Below, one piece after another: positions 1 through 10,194 of a DNA stretch of 64,000 bases. The position numbers and the translations under genes are program-made. The notes beneath the pieces were generated by a model. The model ran no database searches and was not told where the DNA came from. It worked only from the letters and a program-made list of their open reading frames with translations. The stretch is from Pseudisothecium myosuroides. Lineage: Eukaryota; Streptophyta; Bryopsida; Hypnales; Lembophyllaceae. Location: contig OX637287.1 in NCBI GenBank assembly GCA_951799445.1, positions 51,613,724-51,677,723 of the forward strand, written 5' to 3'. The stretch's first letter is position 1; each line of letters begins with the position of its first letter.

Positions 1-133
1 GATAGTTGAGTTCTTCCATAATTTTTTTTTCTATTGTTGTATGCAGAGTGAATTGTGCTAGTTTTTGGTATGGTCATGCTTGGAGCTTCTTCATTGCTTT
101 TTCATGTTCTTGTGGAAAATTGCCTGATTAGGT

Positions 134-418
134 TTGAAACAACAATTTGTAGCCACAGATTCTAAAGCTCCATTTGATGTTGGTGTTTCCATTTTGAGTA
201 TGGATCATTTTTCATGTTTTTGTGAGAGTTCCTTAGTACAAGTGAAAGGCAAAATACCATCTCAAGTGAAGAAGTTCTATGCTATTAGAAAGAGATACAC
301 TACGGGATTGTTTTATACTTGGATAGATTGTGAGAGGGCTATAAAAGATTCTAGTTTTGCTGAATTTAGGTCTCTTAAAACTAAGGACCGAGGAAGCTAT
401 GAAATATCTAGGATCTAG
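134..418 (+). pseudogene. RNase H1 N-terminal (viroplasmin-like) domain fragment
   Basis: The reading frame carries one recognisable domain at about residues 45-80: KKFYAIRKRYTTGLFYTW, then a DCERAIKDSSFAEFRSLKT stretch. This is the pattern of the hybrid-binding N-terminal domain of eukaryotic RNase H1 (Cauli_VI/viroplasmin family), with its aromatic residues, 'G-F/Y-x-x-W' turn and 'F-x-S-L/F-K-T' end. In the family the domain is about 45 residues and precedes a catalytic RNase H domain; here the frame stops soon after it and no catalytic domain follows. No ATG opens the frame. It lies just left of, and on the opposite strand to, the end of a copia RNase H domain. It could be a captured cellular fragment, a retroelement-borne copy, or an exon of a gene continuing left of the window. 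Domain call fairly sure; functional status unknown. Confidence 0.6.
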
Positions 419-433
419 GATGTAAGATTAGTA

Positions 434-570
434 TTATTTTAGATTTGATAAGTTTCTTAACCTTAGTGTTGTCCTAAACCTTTCAAATTTAATGCAGAGA
501 AAGGCTTTTGTCAAAATAGTAGTAGATTGTGAATCTATTGAGGTATAATCTGAAAGGATTTGCCCTTTAA
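434..570 (-). pseudogene. Ty1/copia polyprotein, extreme C-terminal end
   Basis: Read on minus from 570, one frame gives SDYTSIDSQSTTILTKAF and then KFERFRTTL before stopping. This matches the last conserved block of copia polyproteins ('ADIFTKAL...KF..LR..LG'), which directly follows RNase H. It continues the RNase H domain at 2405-2860, from which it is separated only by the TTAA-flanked element at 571-2404. A frameshift lies close to the junction. No polypurine tract or LTR could be recognised further left. Confidence 0.7.
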
Positions 571-2404
571 CCTCTAAAGTTTTATGACTATGTTTTCACC
601 AAAAACGCTCTAAAATTGCCATTTTTAATATAAATACCAAATTTTTGAAAAAAGACTTTTTTTGACACATGTAACCGTAGGATCTTGTAGTATGCTGACA
701 CGTGGCCATTGGAAGATATAAACATTCAAATTCACTCAAATCATTTCTTTGGCTTTACAAAAAACAAGGCAGCTACACTTTACAAGTTCACTTTTCTATG
801 AAAAATGTCCAGAATGGTGATGCTTTTTTGAATTCTTTTTCTGAAACAAGTTGGTTGCATGCTTAAAAAAATTTCAAATCATTTGGAATTGTACAACATA
901 TAGGAAAAAAAAAGTAAGTAGAAAGAAGTAGAAAATGATTCAAAATACAAAATTGTTGAGAATTTATTTATGAAATTTAAAAATATCAATCCAATGGTTG
1001 TAATATTATAATAAACAATCTACATCCTATGATTTTATTTTTTTCAAAAAACATTGAAAATTGAGTGAATTAAACGACTTCAAAGTTTATTTTTGAGTAA
1101 AGAATCCATAACTGCCCACAAACTGAAATTCCTCATAACTTTTGACTCATTGATCAAAATGGAATGATTAACCCCTAAAGGACCATTGTCCCTACGGGGG
1201 ACAAATGCGTTTTCGGGCAGGTACCTACGGGCTGAAATTTTCTCCTGATTTTTTGAAACTTTTTTTGGAGGTAGAAAAACTGATTAGCTTCAAGGGAATA
1301 TAATTTTTTTCACAATCGGTGCCCGGGAAAAAAAGTTATGACCATATAAGCTCAAAATAGGCTACGGGGGGCAGCTCGGGCAGCAAAAAAAAATGGACAA
1401 AAATTTGAATTTTTTTTTTTAATATTTTTTTTCTCATAGGCTATATTTTTGGCTATCTGGAAAGCTTTGATTCATTTCATTTGACTTTGCTATGAGGAAG
1501 TTATAGACATTCTTGTTTTTCGGGCAATTAGAGCATCTTCTTGAAAAAAATAACTTTAGGATTCATTTCTGAACGCAATTTTTCAAATTTTTCAAATTTT
1601 TTTTTTTTGCATGGTCTGATTTACTTGTTAGAACAATCCCACCATTGGGATTAGTGCATTTTAATTCCATCTAAAATATATGAATATTTTAGATTTTCCT
1701 TCTATCTTGTACCTACATCTATTTAACAATTTTTTTAAGAATGATAATTAATTTTTTTTTGAATTTTTTTTTTTTCCCTAGACTCTCAACTCAATTCTCC
1801 ACTACAAGCATTAAAAGCTCAAAACTCTGTAGTGCAAAAATTTTAAGTTAAAAATGTTCAAAGTCAAAAAATCCAGTCCCGCAATGTGCTGAAAAACTGG
1901 TTTTTTCCACTTTAAACACAGATATCTTGCAATCTATGCGGTCAAAAATTCTGAAATTTTTTTCACACTTTTTTATACTAGTTAGGTGTAAGATCCTACG
2001 GTTAGATGTGAAAAAAAAACAATTTAAATTTTTTTTAACTCTTTGCTACAGAAATGGCAGTTTTCAGTGTTTTTTGGCAGAAAAAAGGCCTCGGTCCTTT
2101 AGGGGTTAAAAGCTTTCCATGTATATATAAATCTAGAAAACCAATTTCAAATTTTTATTTATGAAAAAAGTGATTTTTTTGATCTGCTTGGATTGCCCAA
2201 CCACAAAAAAAATAACATATTAGACCACAACTTTTGACTAGTATTTCCAAGTGTCATGAAATTTAGTGCATAAACTGCATATGAAAGATACTCCTTGTCC
2301 TCACCTTCTATTAAAAATTCAGTCTAAAATATGGAAATCTTCAATCACACGTACTTGCCCCAAATTTCTATGTTGCTAAAAATAGCAGGTTGGGCCTTTA
2401 GGGG
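571..2404 (-). mobile_element. piggyBac-like TTAA element, copy A (contains copy B)
   Basis: The element starts CCTCTAAAG and ends CCTTTAGGGG, flanked on both sides by TTAA (567-570 and 2405-2408). Without the nested copy B and its extra TTAA it would be about 896 bp. Its left end matches the reverse complement of the right end of copies B and C, and its right end matches the reverse complement of their left end, so it lies in the opposite orientation. TTAA target duplications and ends beginning CCC/CCY are the hallmark of the piggyBac superfamily. No transposase frame is visible, so it is non-autonomous. It interrupts a copia RNase H domain, whose reading resumes on the other side. Confidence 0.8.
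1172..2105 (+). mobile_element. piggyBac-like TTAA element, copy B (nested in A)
   Basis: A 934-bp element beginning CCCCTAAAGGACC and ending GGTCCTTTAGGGG, bounded by TTAA at 1168-1171 and 2106-2109. It is similar along its length to copy C at 28908-29841, also 934 bp by my count, including the internal stretch 'CTATCTGGAAAGCTTTGATT'. The uninterrupted equivalent of its insertion site is in copy D near 48860 (GGAATGATTCAAAGCTTTC against GGAATGA-TTAA-AAGCTTTCC here), so the boundaries and the 4-bp target duplication are read directly. No long protein frame; non-autonomous. Confidence 0.85.
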
Positions 2405-2860
2405 TTAAAGCCTTTTCTTGCACAAAATGATGGGCTACTTCAATATGTTTCGTTTTAATATGAAACTTTAGATTCTTGGCCAATTTGAGTGATGATTGAT
2501 TGTTACAAAGGATAGTTAAAGGTTCTAAATGTGGTTCTAAATTGAGTTGGATTGAATTGTTGCCACGCAAGAACAATGTGTTGCATAGTAAATAAATAGC
2601 CTCCAGTGAACTATACATGTTTTCAGGACATGATGTCCAATTGGTGTTTGTGTAGTCATGTATTGTAAGTTTGGCTTGGCGTTGGTAGAAAAGTTTGTAG
2701 TCGGGTGTTTTCTCAATGTGTCCTAAGTTGTGGTTGACGGCAATTACATGAGCTTGCGGAGGAGATGACATGTATATGCTAACGCTACTAACTGCGTATG
2801 GTATGTTTGGTCTTGTAGTTGTTAGGAAAATTAGTTAGGGTCTTTGCACACCTAAGGCAT
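2405..2860 (-). pseudogene. Ty1/copia RNase H domain
   Basis: On minus the frame reads LTTTRPNIPYAVSSVSIYM, then GHIEKTPDYKLFYQ, later LCNNQSSLKLAKN and TKHIEVAHHFVQEKAL. These are the 'TRPDI..AV..VSRYM', 'KGT.DY.L.Y', 'CDNQSA..LA.NP' and 'TKHIDV..HF.RE' blocks of copia RNase H. A catalytic Asp of the CDNQS block is Asn here, and the region before TRPNI has a stop. The domain ends abruptly at the TTAA boundary of element A and continues at 570-434. Upstream it should be joined to reverse transcriptase, whose end is found at about 10.2 kb on the same strand. Confidence 0.85.
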
Positions 2861-3304
2861 AGAGCAGTGTTAAATCCATATCGGCACATTAAAACTACTT
2901 CTGCATTCACATCATGTCACCGAGCTTGTCAATTAACATTGCCAAACTTCTTTCTGCGGGATATTTAAATGATATTTTTGGAATGCCACAAAATATGGCG
3001 GGGTTTGACCATTTGAAGATTTCAGTTGTGAAATCTTACCTTTTCCTAGATTTGAAAGAAAAAATGGCATTGCTATCTAAAGACGTAGTTCCCCCCGCCT
3101 TTTTCTTTCTTGCGACAGATAGTAGCTTTCTTGCGTCCGGGCCACTTGTCTTTTCTTGCGTGACTCTGGAGGAATCTCCATTTGCTTGTTCTCGCTTGTT
3201 GTTCTTGCAACATGGAATCTTGTGCGGATTCTTCTTTGTCTTTTTTACCGCAATCCTTAGAGCTTGATAACAGTTGTTTCAGAAACAAACATTTGGTCCT
3301 TTTA

Positions 3305-4033
3305 GGGTGATTGCAAAAAACACTTAGTATTATTTTTGTCACCCGTAGCTGGCTGATTTGTTTTTTGAGCACAACTTCTTTGTTTTGGATCCAAATGACT
3401 CAAGATTTGTAGTACAAGTACTTATAACCATTATACACTTTGTTTAATTTTTTGGTAATTTAAAAAAATATTTTACTATTTAAAAACAGCCCCCAATTTT
3501 ATGTCACACTTGCTAGTTTGGGGGGTTTTAGTACTATTTAGTACCCAAAAAAACGGATTTGGAGCTGAAATTTGGAGGAAATGGTCTTCTAATAGATTTG
3601 TAGCTTTACATGAAAGGAATTCTAAAAATAGTTATTTTTGTATTGTGTGGAAGTCCACAAAGTGAGCTTCTTTCTACTTGCATTTTAGAACATGTAAAAT
3701 ATTATTTTGGTGGATTTTTTGGTTAATGACCATCTCCATAAAGTTTTTACAAATAGACAATTTATATTTTATTTATTTATTTATTTTCCCTATTTTTAAC
3801 TAATTAAAGCATCAAATGTCTATTTTCTTGAGATTTAGCACTTTTCTAGTTCTCCCACTTAAAGAATTTTTTTATGCTTTTACTTTGGTGGTTATCTTCA
3901 TCTTAAAGTTATATACATTGGCCATATTTTTTATATTTTTTAAAATTTATTTTTCTAATTTTAAAGTACTTTAGAAAAAACCACAAGTTTTCTTGAAAAC
4001 GCAACAAATAGTACAAGTGTTTCTTGCAATTGC
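3305..4033. mobile_element. TIR element family E, copy 1 (ends GGGTGATTGCAA)
   Basis: Starts GGGTGATTGCAAAAAACACT and ends AGTGTTTCTTGCAATTGC, inverted copies of one another with a few changes, flanked by TA dinucleotides. About 729 bp, AT-rich, no protein frame. The interior shares stretches with copies at 11514-12357 and 27260-27994, for example the GTACTATTTAGTACC-like segment. Non-autonomous DNA transposon of a superfamily I cannot assign; TA flanks would fit Tc1/mariner-type insertion. Confidence 0.6.
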
Positions 4034-4476
4034 TAAATAGCATGATCTTGAGAGTGTGATCCATGGCTATAGCAAGGGCGGGAGCAAGGCCCACCAATAT
4101 TGCAAATGCTGCTGGAGCTGCAACTTCCACAGATTTAGAGGACATTGAAAGTAAAAATTGAGTTGGTTAAAATGCATCCTAATTGATCTCACTTGTTCTC
4201 ATTTTTATGCACGATGAACTATTTCACGTTTCACGTTTAGTTCTTGGTACGAAAAGAATTGTGTGGGAAGAAAAAAGAATTGTTGATTAGAGTATTGACA
4301 AAGAATTTCCAACTTTCTCTCATTAGTTCTCTCATTATTGCTTGTGATATTAAGAAAGGTTGAATTGCTTGTGATATAAACAAACAAAGAAGTGCTTACA
4401 TTTTAGAAAGGAAACATGGTTCAGTAGAGCTTGCAATATTTTAGGATTGTTGAAATGCCTTAGCTTATTATAGAAT

Positions 4477-5223
4477 ATGAATCCACCTGTAGGCATCATT
4501 GGATTATCAAATGATGAGAGGAGCATGATTGGACGATGTACCTGGTCATCTGCCGCGTTTTGAGGGAAGGAAAAAGCTCCGCCGAATGCATGTGCAGCTT
4601 CATCTAGTCCCATAGTTGCACGAAAGTCCGGACCACAAAATTCACAAGCCCCTACTCGTCCTACCAAGTGTCGCAAAGAACGACAGTCAAATTGGACGCA
4701 AGTTGAAATCTCTGCACTCATCTAATCAAAACGTGGGAAGTTTTTTGATGACTTGGAGAATCAGCATGAGCCCAACCTGATGCGCCGCAAAAATACACAA
4801 TGGTCCCAAATTTCGGCCCAGGTGATGGAGATTTGCGGTGAACTAGGAGAGTGCAATTGAGACTCATCAGCATGCAAAGATAAGTCGGGTACGCTATTGG
4901 TAGACTACAAAAAGATCTTTGATTGTCACAAGGCAAGCGGCACCAACTTGTATTGGACTATGAGTCCTTAGGAACGCACTGAACTCCAACTTCCTAGAAA
5001 TTTTCAGAAGGAAAATTACGACAACATTAATGAGTGGTACAGCCTGAATCCAATAATGAATCCACTACATACTCATGACCTAAGTGATCCTGGAGATAGC
5101 ATCTACAAGCACACCAAAGTATCTCTTCAGCCTAACGAGCTGCAGTATAAGGAAGATTTTACAGAACATTCCGATGAGGTTTTGCTCCGAGCTCAACAAC
5201 CTCATGTTGGTACATACTACTAA
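4477..5223 (+). pseudogene. Trihelix/SANT-like protein, Harbinger ORF1 N-terminal part
   Basis: One uninterrupted phase runs from an ATG at 4477 to TAA at 5221, 248 codons, broken only by four premature stops: TGA 4561, TAA 4723, TGA 4858, TAG 4969. Residues about 70-150 form a Myb/SANT-trihelix domain: RQSNWTQVEISALI with a spaced Trp, then NTQWSQISAQVMEICGELG, then ACKDKSGTLLVDYKKIFD. In plants this domain type occurs in trihelix transcription factors and in the DNA-binding companion ORF of PIF/Harbinger transposons. The decayed Harbinger transposase at 8125-9511 on the other strand favours the second. The C-terminal half is probably the frame at 7129-7959. All four stops are one C-to-T change from CGA, CAA or CAG. 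Confidence 0.65.
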
Positions 5224-7128
5224 AGTATTACTTGCAAGATCTTTTCTTTTGGTGGAAGTCTTCATCCTCTTGAGGATAACTTAGAACCGGTTGAAATTCT
5301 TTCCTTCAAAAGCTGATTGATTCATGGCTTTCTATGATCCAAGCATCTACTAATAGTAGAGTTTACCGTGATGTCTATTTAAAGAACAAACAATACAAAA
5401 TGCGATCCCTCAGTAGGCCTAGCTTATCTCTTAGGTTTGTCAATAAGAACATTAAACTTTACACCTTTCTAATAATAAAAAAACTATGCTCAGTACCACA
5501 CAATTCACAACCTTGCCACAAACCACTACAATAATACTACATTTTTATAGGTTACTATTTTTACAGGTTATATTATATTGTTATAGGTTGAAATAATACT
5601 GCATTTTTAGAAATAGGTTCAACTTGTTACCTGATTTAAAAGCTTGACAAAGCTTGACAAAGCCCAGTTCTTGCACCCAGACTCCCAAAGCAACCTCTCC
5701 AGTCAGCTCTGTAATAATGTCCCAAAAATCACAATCCTGATATTAGAAGCTTAAGCTTAACTAGATCTAGATTGACCAGTTAGAATTCCATCTCTAAATA
5801 GAATAGCATCATGTTGAATTTAGATTCAACTATTGTAGAACCACCATCATGATCTACTAATCTACTGTAGAAACCACTCTGAATGATTCTAACCTCATTC
5901 TTTGAATTGTGCAGGCGGTAGTTTTAAAAAAAATCTACCCGACCTGGAAGCATTTTCACCAACGTTGACCAAAACATTCCGCAGGGTCCTAGTGCGATTG
6001 GGCTTTGTAGATGGATTTTTACTATAGAGTTAATTATAATAAAATTCCTATAGTTTTGAGTTCGTTCGCAGGGAGGTATGGTTGCACTATAGGTAATTCC
6101 TAAGGGAAACTAAATAACCCCAAGTTGTGCACAATGGAAGGAAATCCATGGAATGTTCCTAACTTCATAAATTCAATAGATAGACTATTTTATTATAGTT
6201 AAATCTAGGATTGGAAACTTATCAATTCCTTTGTAATCCTATAGCTTTATCTTTATTCTCCATTGCTCCATCACTTCTCACCAATCGCTCTGGTACCAGC
6301 TTCTATTGATTCTTTCAACAACTTGTTCAGGTACTATTGATTTGATTCACAGCTTCTTCCGGCTTTGTTGCAATTGTATTCTTCTCTTCATTCTTACTTT
6401 CCACCAATGTAACTTCCTCCATAGTTTGGCATTTCATCTTTATATTATTTGGCACTTCTTTCCCTTTAATTTCAACTGTTTGCTATCCATTGTAATATCC
6501 CTTATTCTCACAATTCTATTGATTCAGTTTATAGACTCACTCTAATCACACCGTCTCTATAGATTAATCTCTCGGTTTCAATCATAAAACACTCAATAAT
6601 ATCATACTCATATACCATTGACACATCCCATTGGAATCAGTCCATACACAATTGATAAAACAATTAAATCCCAATTCAAACTTGCATTTACATTCAATCA
6701 CAACAATAGAAATTTCTCACCCATTAAATCCACAGACTCCACACAATCACACATTCAATCATTCAGATCACAATTGCATAACACATCCAAAAATCTTATA
6801 ATCTCCGCATTATATTTCACTTTGAAATTTACAATTGATCCTCACTAATTCACCACTATATAACAACTATCGATCCAGCACTTCACAATCACAGACACTA
6901 ACAAACAAAAACTATAGATCGCTCATACACTCCACACACTGCCGGATACACCACCGCAAGAGCTCTGGACTACCTTCCAGACTGAATTCAAAATTCGCTT
7001 GACAATTGATTTCACCCCAACCAGCCGACCAGTTGGTAACCGCTTCTATAGTCGCACCTCATTCATCCATTTTCTATACATCTATTGATGACATCCGATC
7101 ATAAAGTCTATTGGACTGGTAATATTGA
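5224..7128. other. Non-coding stretch between the two halves of Harbinger ORF1
   Basis: No convincing gene. From about 6240 to 7100 the plus strand is poor in G and rich in A, C and T, which generates spurious open frames. A site at about 6289-6298 read on minus resembles a tRNA-Met primer-binding site with one mismatch, but I found no matching LTR pair. The segment may be an intron of ORF1 or an inserted element. Confidence 0.35.
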
Positions 7129-7959
7129 CAAATTAGCATCCTAAGTACTATAGACCAAGGAAAATTAGAGAAATTAGCAAATTTTTGCTACTATGCACAC
7201 ATTCTCTATAGATTCTATGACTACAGGCTTGCTCCTGGTGAATTTGGACAATCTTCCACAATTCATGGTCGTGGATCACTAAAGACATTGAAGCGTGGGA
7301 CAGCTCTTGGCACTATCAACTTGTTGTCATCTACCGAAGCATCTCTCCAAGAAATAACCTATAAATTCGGCAATACAGGTCAACATCGAAAGTCACTTTC
7401 AAGTCATTCTAAAATTGCCGAAGCAACCAATTCATCAGGAGAGAAGCTTATGACCACGTTGGAAAAGTTGAATGAAAAAGAATCAAAACTCTAATGGAAA
7501 ATGTTTCATGAGCAACTGAAGTACAACAAAGAGCGTGATCTTATCACTCAAGAAAATGCTCGTTTAACCCATACAAACCAAGGGAATTTGGTACAAGCAA
7601 TTATGGGCCTCATGCAGGTATTGAGTGCCAGCTTGCAAACTCCATCTTTTCTAGGAAGGTCTTTCAATCACACTCACCCTCCCTAAGGTTCGGTCAATCT
7701 ACCTCACTTGCCCTACGGAGCTTCTGCAAACTATGGGTCAAATGCCAATCGTCAAGCTCCAGCAACCTATGGGGTACAACTCCAACAACCTACCTACGGA
7801 GCAACACCAACAACATGTAGACCTACATCAAGGTATCAATCTTTATGGTCTAAATCTGGCATTGCTGATACTGCCTTGGAATCTGCAAATGGAGATGCCT
7901 CCAATGACGAGTCTACTTTTCCAGAAAACTTGTTATGTGCAAATGGACATGCCGAGTGA
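7129..7959 (+). pseudogene. Probable C-terminal half of Harbinger ORF1
   Basis: A single phase is open from 7129 to TGA at 7957, interrupted only by TAA at 7492 and TAA at 7684. It reads GEFGQSSTIHGRGSLKTLKR, then a hydrophilic, coiled-coil-prone stretch (KIAEATNSSGEKLMTTLEKL, WKMFHEQLKYNKERDLITQE) and a Gln/Tyr/Asn-rich tail. Charged helices of this kind follow the trihelix domain in plant Harbinger-associated and related proteins, and the frame is tail-to-tail with the transposase at 8125-9511, the usual arrangement of the two Harbinger genes. Both stops fit CAA to TAA changes. The link to 4477-5223 is inference from order, strand and style. Confidence 0.5.
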
Positions 7960-8124
7960 TGACGAAGGTAAGAATGGCATCTAGTGATAGAATTTTAGAA
8001 AGAAAAAGATTGCGATAGAATGCTTTTAGAAAGAAAAAAAGATTGTGAAAAATTAGTAGATATTTTACTTACTTGGTAATCAAATCAAGTTCCTTTGCTT
8101 GCCAAGATATAGCCCCAAATCTTG

Positions 8125-9511
8125 TCAAATTGTTTCAACTTGTGGAAGTTGAATGTCTTCTTGAACTTCAAATTCTATATCTTTTGTGGATTCGCTAAAA
8201 TCCAATCCTTTAATGTACAAAGTTTTCAGAAGGCTTTCAACCTCATGTGTTTTCACTACAAGAGAAAGGGGTGTTTTAAGTGAGTTTTTAAGTATAATCC
8301 TAGACACATGATTTTAAGTAATGACCTTTAAAGAGATTTTCAGCAAAATTTTACTTAAAACACATGTGTTTTAAGTAAAATTTTGCTGAAAATCTCTTTA
8401 AAGGTCATTACTTAAAATCATGTGTCTAGGATTATACTTAAAAACTCACTTAAAACACCCCTTTCTCTTGTAGTGTTTTTGTCCTAGTAGAAAATTGTGG
8501 AGGTAGCAACATGCTACAACCACGTCTGGCAAGAATGTCACGTGAAGTTCAGATTTCTTTCCAAGCTCGCAAAATGACTGCTTTAAGATTCCAAATGTAT
8601 TTTCCACTACACTCCTGCCATGCTTTTGTTTCTTGTTATAGAGTTCTTCAAGTACAATCAATCTACGTTCTTTGTGTGGGGTCGAAATCCAAGGGAGTAA
8701 AGGATATCCCTTGTCCCCCAGTAGATAAGGTCGAAATCCTTCTTCTGAAATGGGCAGGCCGTCAATAAGTTCGTTTCTTTCCTTCACTTTAGAGAATAGT
8801 TCCGATCTTCTAAGAACCCTGACATCATTCAAACTTCCCGGCAGGCCAACAAATACGTCAAGGAATTTCTTCTAACGACTCATGACAGCTTAGCAAACGA
8901 GACTATAGCCGTTGGTCTTGAAATAGTAATAGTCTTTAGAGAAGTGTGTTGGTTTAGAGATACTGAAACGAGTGGCATTGATCGCCCCAATGACCCCTAA
9001 CAAGGTGCACCATTCCTTGAATTCTTCTATATTGATAGTTTCTTGTTCACGAATTGGCCACTTGATTTTTTTTAAACACAATATTAATCACATTCACAAC
9101 TTCCCGTAACACCTTTGATACTGTTGATAAGCCAATTGCAAAAAATTCAGAAACTATTAGCAAAGGAGCTCCTTAAACAAGCTTGTAAATTGTTGTAGCT
9201 ATTCTCACTCTAATAGGTACAGCTCTCCGAAATTTGGTATCCTATCTCTGAATGAATGGTTGAAGTCTTGTAGCTAATTGGAGCATGGCCTTCTTTGTCA
9301 TGCTGAAATTTTGAATCCACCACAAGTCATCGTATTCGGTGCATAAGAAAATCAAAAACCAAGCCATTGATTGTGGTTTAATCCAAAACCCTAATTCCTC
9401 GTCCAACAGCATCTCTGCATTGCCGATGCGGAAATCATGAAGAAGGCAAGATATTATCTGATGCATTTGCATGATAGCACTGTGCGCATGAGCAAAAATT
9501 TCACTAGCCAA
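8125..9511 (-). pseudogene. PIF/Harbinger DDE transposase, decayed
   Basis: About 385 codons can be followed on minus. The N-terminal helical region (LQLATRLQPFIQR) leads through a stop into DTKFRRAVPIRVRIATTIYK and IGLSTVSKVLREVVNVIN; then come GAINATRFSISKP, GDKGYPLLPW, and RSVVENTFGILK with CCYLHNFLLGQ. These are the HTH and DDE blocks of the Harbinger transposase (DDE_Tnp_4). Lesions: TAG at 9242, TAA at 9173, a frameshift in an A run near 9070, TAA at 8890 and a TAG just after it, and the first catalytic Asp (GAID) changed to Asn at 8977-8979. A 222-bp palindrome is inserted in the C-terminal part. With its 3-bp target duplication it adds 225 nt, so the downstream residues (THEVESLL...) stay in phase. 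Not functional. Confidence 0.85.
8254..8475. mobile_element. Perfect 222-bp palindromic MITE with CACTA-like ends
   Basis: The two 111-bp halves, 8254-8364 and 8365-8475, are exact reverse complements with no spacer and no mismatch that I can find. The ends read CACTACAAGAG...CTCTTGTAGTG, close to the CACTACAAGAAA terminus of plant CACTA (En/Spm) elements, and the flanks are TTT on both sides, a 3-bp duplication as CACTA insertion makes. It carries no gene. It sits inside the Harbinger transposase and splits codons for 'GQK' and 'THEVES'. Confidence 0.9.
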
Positions 9512-9651
9512 TTCTTGTTTTTCTCAAGCCTCTTGCACCCTTGCCATCTCCACCAAAACATTTTGCAAGAGTAGGACAAGTGCCGTAATGAACGCTATCA
9601 CCTCTCCTAGCTTTGTGAACATTGTGAGAACTTCAATTTTAATTCAACTCC

Positions 9652-9893
9652 CTCGATTATCACTCGGTTCTTCACTCACTTTTCACTCACACAGGCCAAA
9701 TCCTAGCTTCTCTCTCCAACCTCACAAGCATCGTCTTCTTCAACGTCTCCAACAATCAATTGTCTGGGGAGCTTCCCTAAGGCAGCTTGTTTCTTTGTTT
9801 GAACGAGTCCAACTTCTACAACACTTCTGTCTGTGGCTCCCCTTTTCTCACCCCTTGCCCTCCCATTGTCACACTCCCAGCGCCAGTCCCACC
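9652..9893 (+). pseudogene. LRR receptor-like protein fragment
   Basis: One phase reads GQILASLSNLTSIVFFNVSN, continuing NQLSGELP, a TAA, then NESNFYNTSVCGSPFLTPCP. This is the last leucine-rich repeat plus the cysteine cap of plant LRR receptor kinases ('LTGxIPxSLxNLTxLxxLNVSxNxLSGxLP ... SFxGNxxLCGxPLxxCP'). A single in-frame TAA at 9778 breaks it. Neither upstream repeats nor transmembrane and kinase parts are present nearby. It lies directly beyond the start of the Harbinger transposase, so it may be a captured host fragment. Fragment identity is fairly sure; origin is not. Confidence 0.7.
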
Positions 9894-9904
9894 CGTAAAA
9901 CTAA

Positions 9905-10010
9905 TCCTCAAACCCTAAAAATTGGCAAAGACACGCTCAAGCAATGGAATGCAAAACTAATCTAAACCCTAAAATTGGATAAGAAGACACGACCCACTCA
10001 AGCAAGGAAG
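9905..10010. repeat. Imperfect direct duplication with AAACCCTAAA boxes
   Basis: Two adjacent copies of about 55-60 bp share AAACCCTAAAATTGG and GACACG...CTCAAGCAA. Each contains a telo-box-like AAACCCTAA. No coding value seen. Confidence 0.5.
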
Positions 10011-10194
10011 AGGACAATTAGCGTTGGTTCATTTGTAATGTAAAACTCTAGGTTACTAACCACACTATTGTAAACACTACGTAGGTTTGGGAATTAAAAA
10101 ACTCTATACATGCTTCTGCAGTGTGAACAAAACAATGCTTTTGGGATAAATACGGTAGTAGCCTGGTAGGCAGTATCACTATCTTACAGGTGTG

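Noticed and set aside
6286..6300. TGGTACCAGAGC on minus, one mismatch from a plant tRNA-Met primer-binding site
   Set aside because: No LTR pair, no CA end next to it and no gag on the correct side; may be chance.
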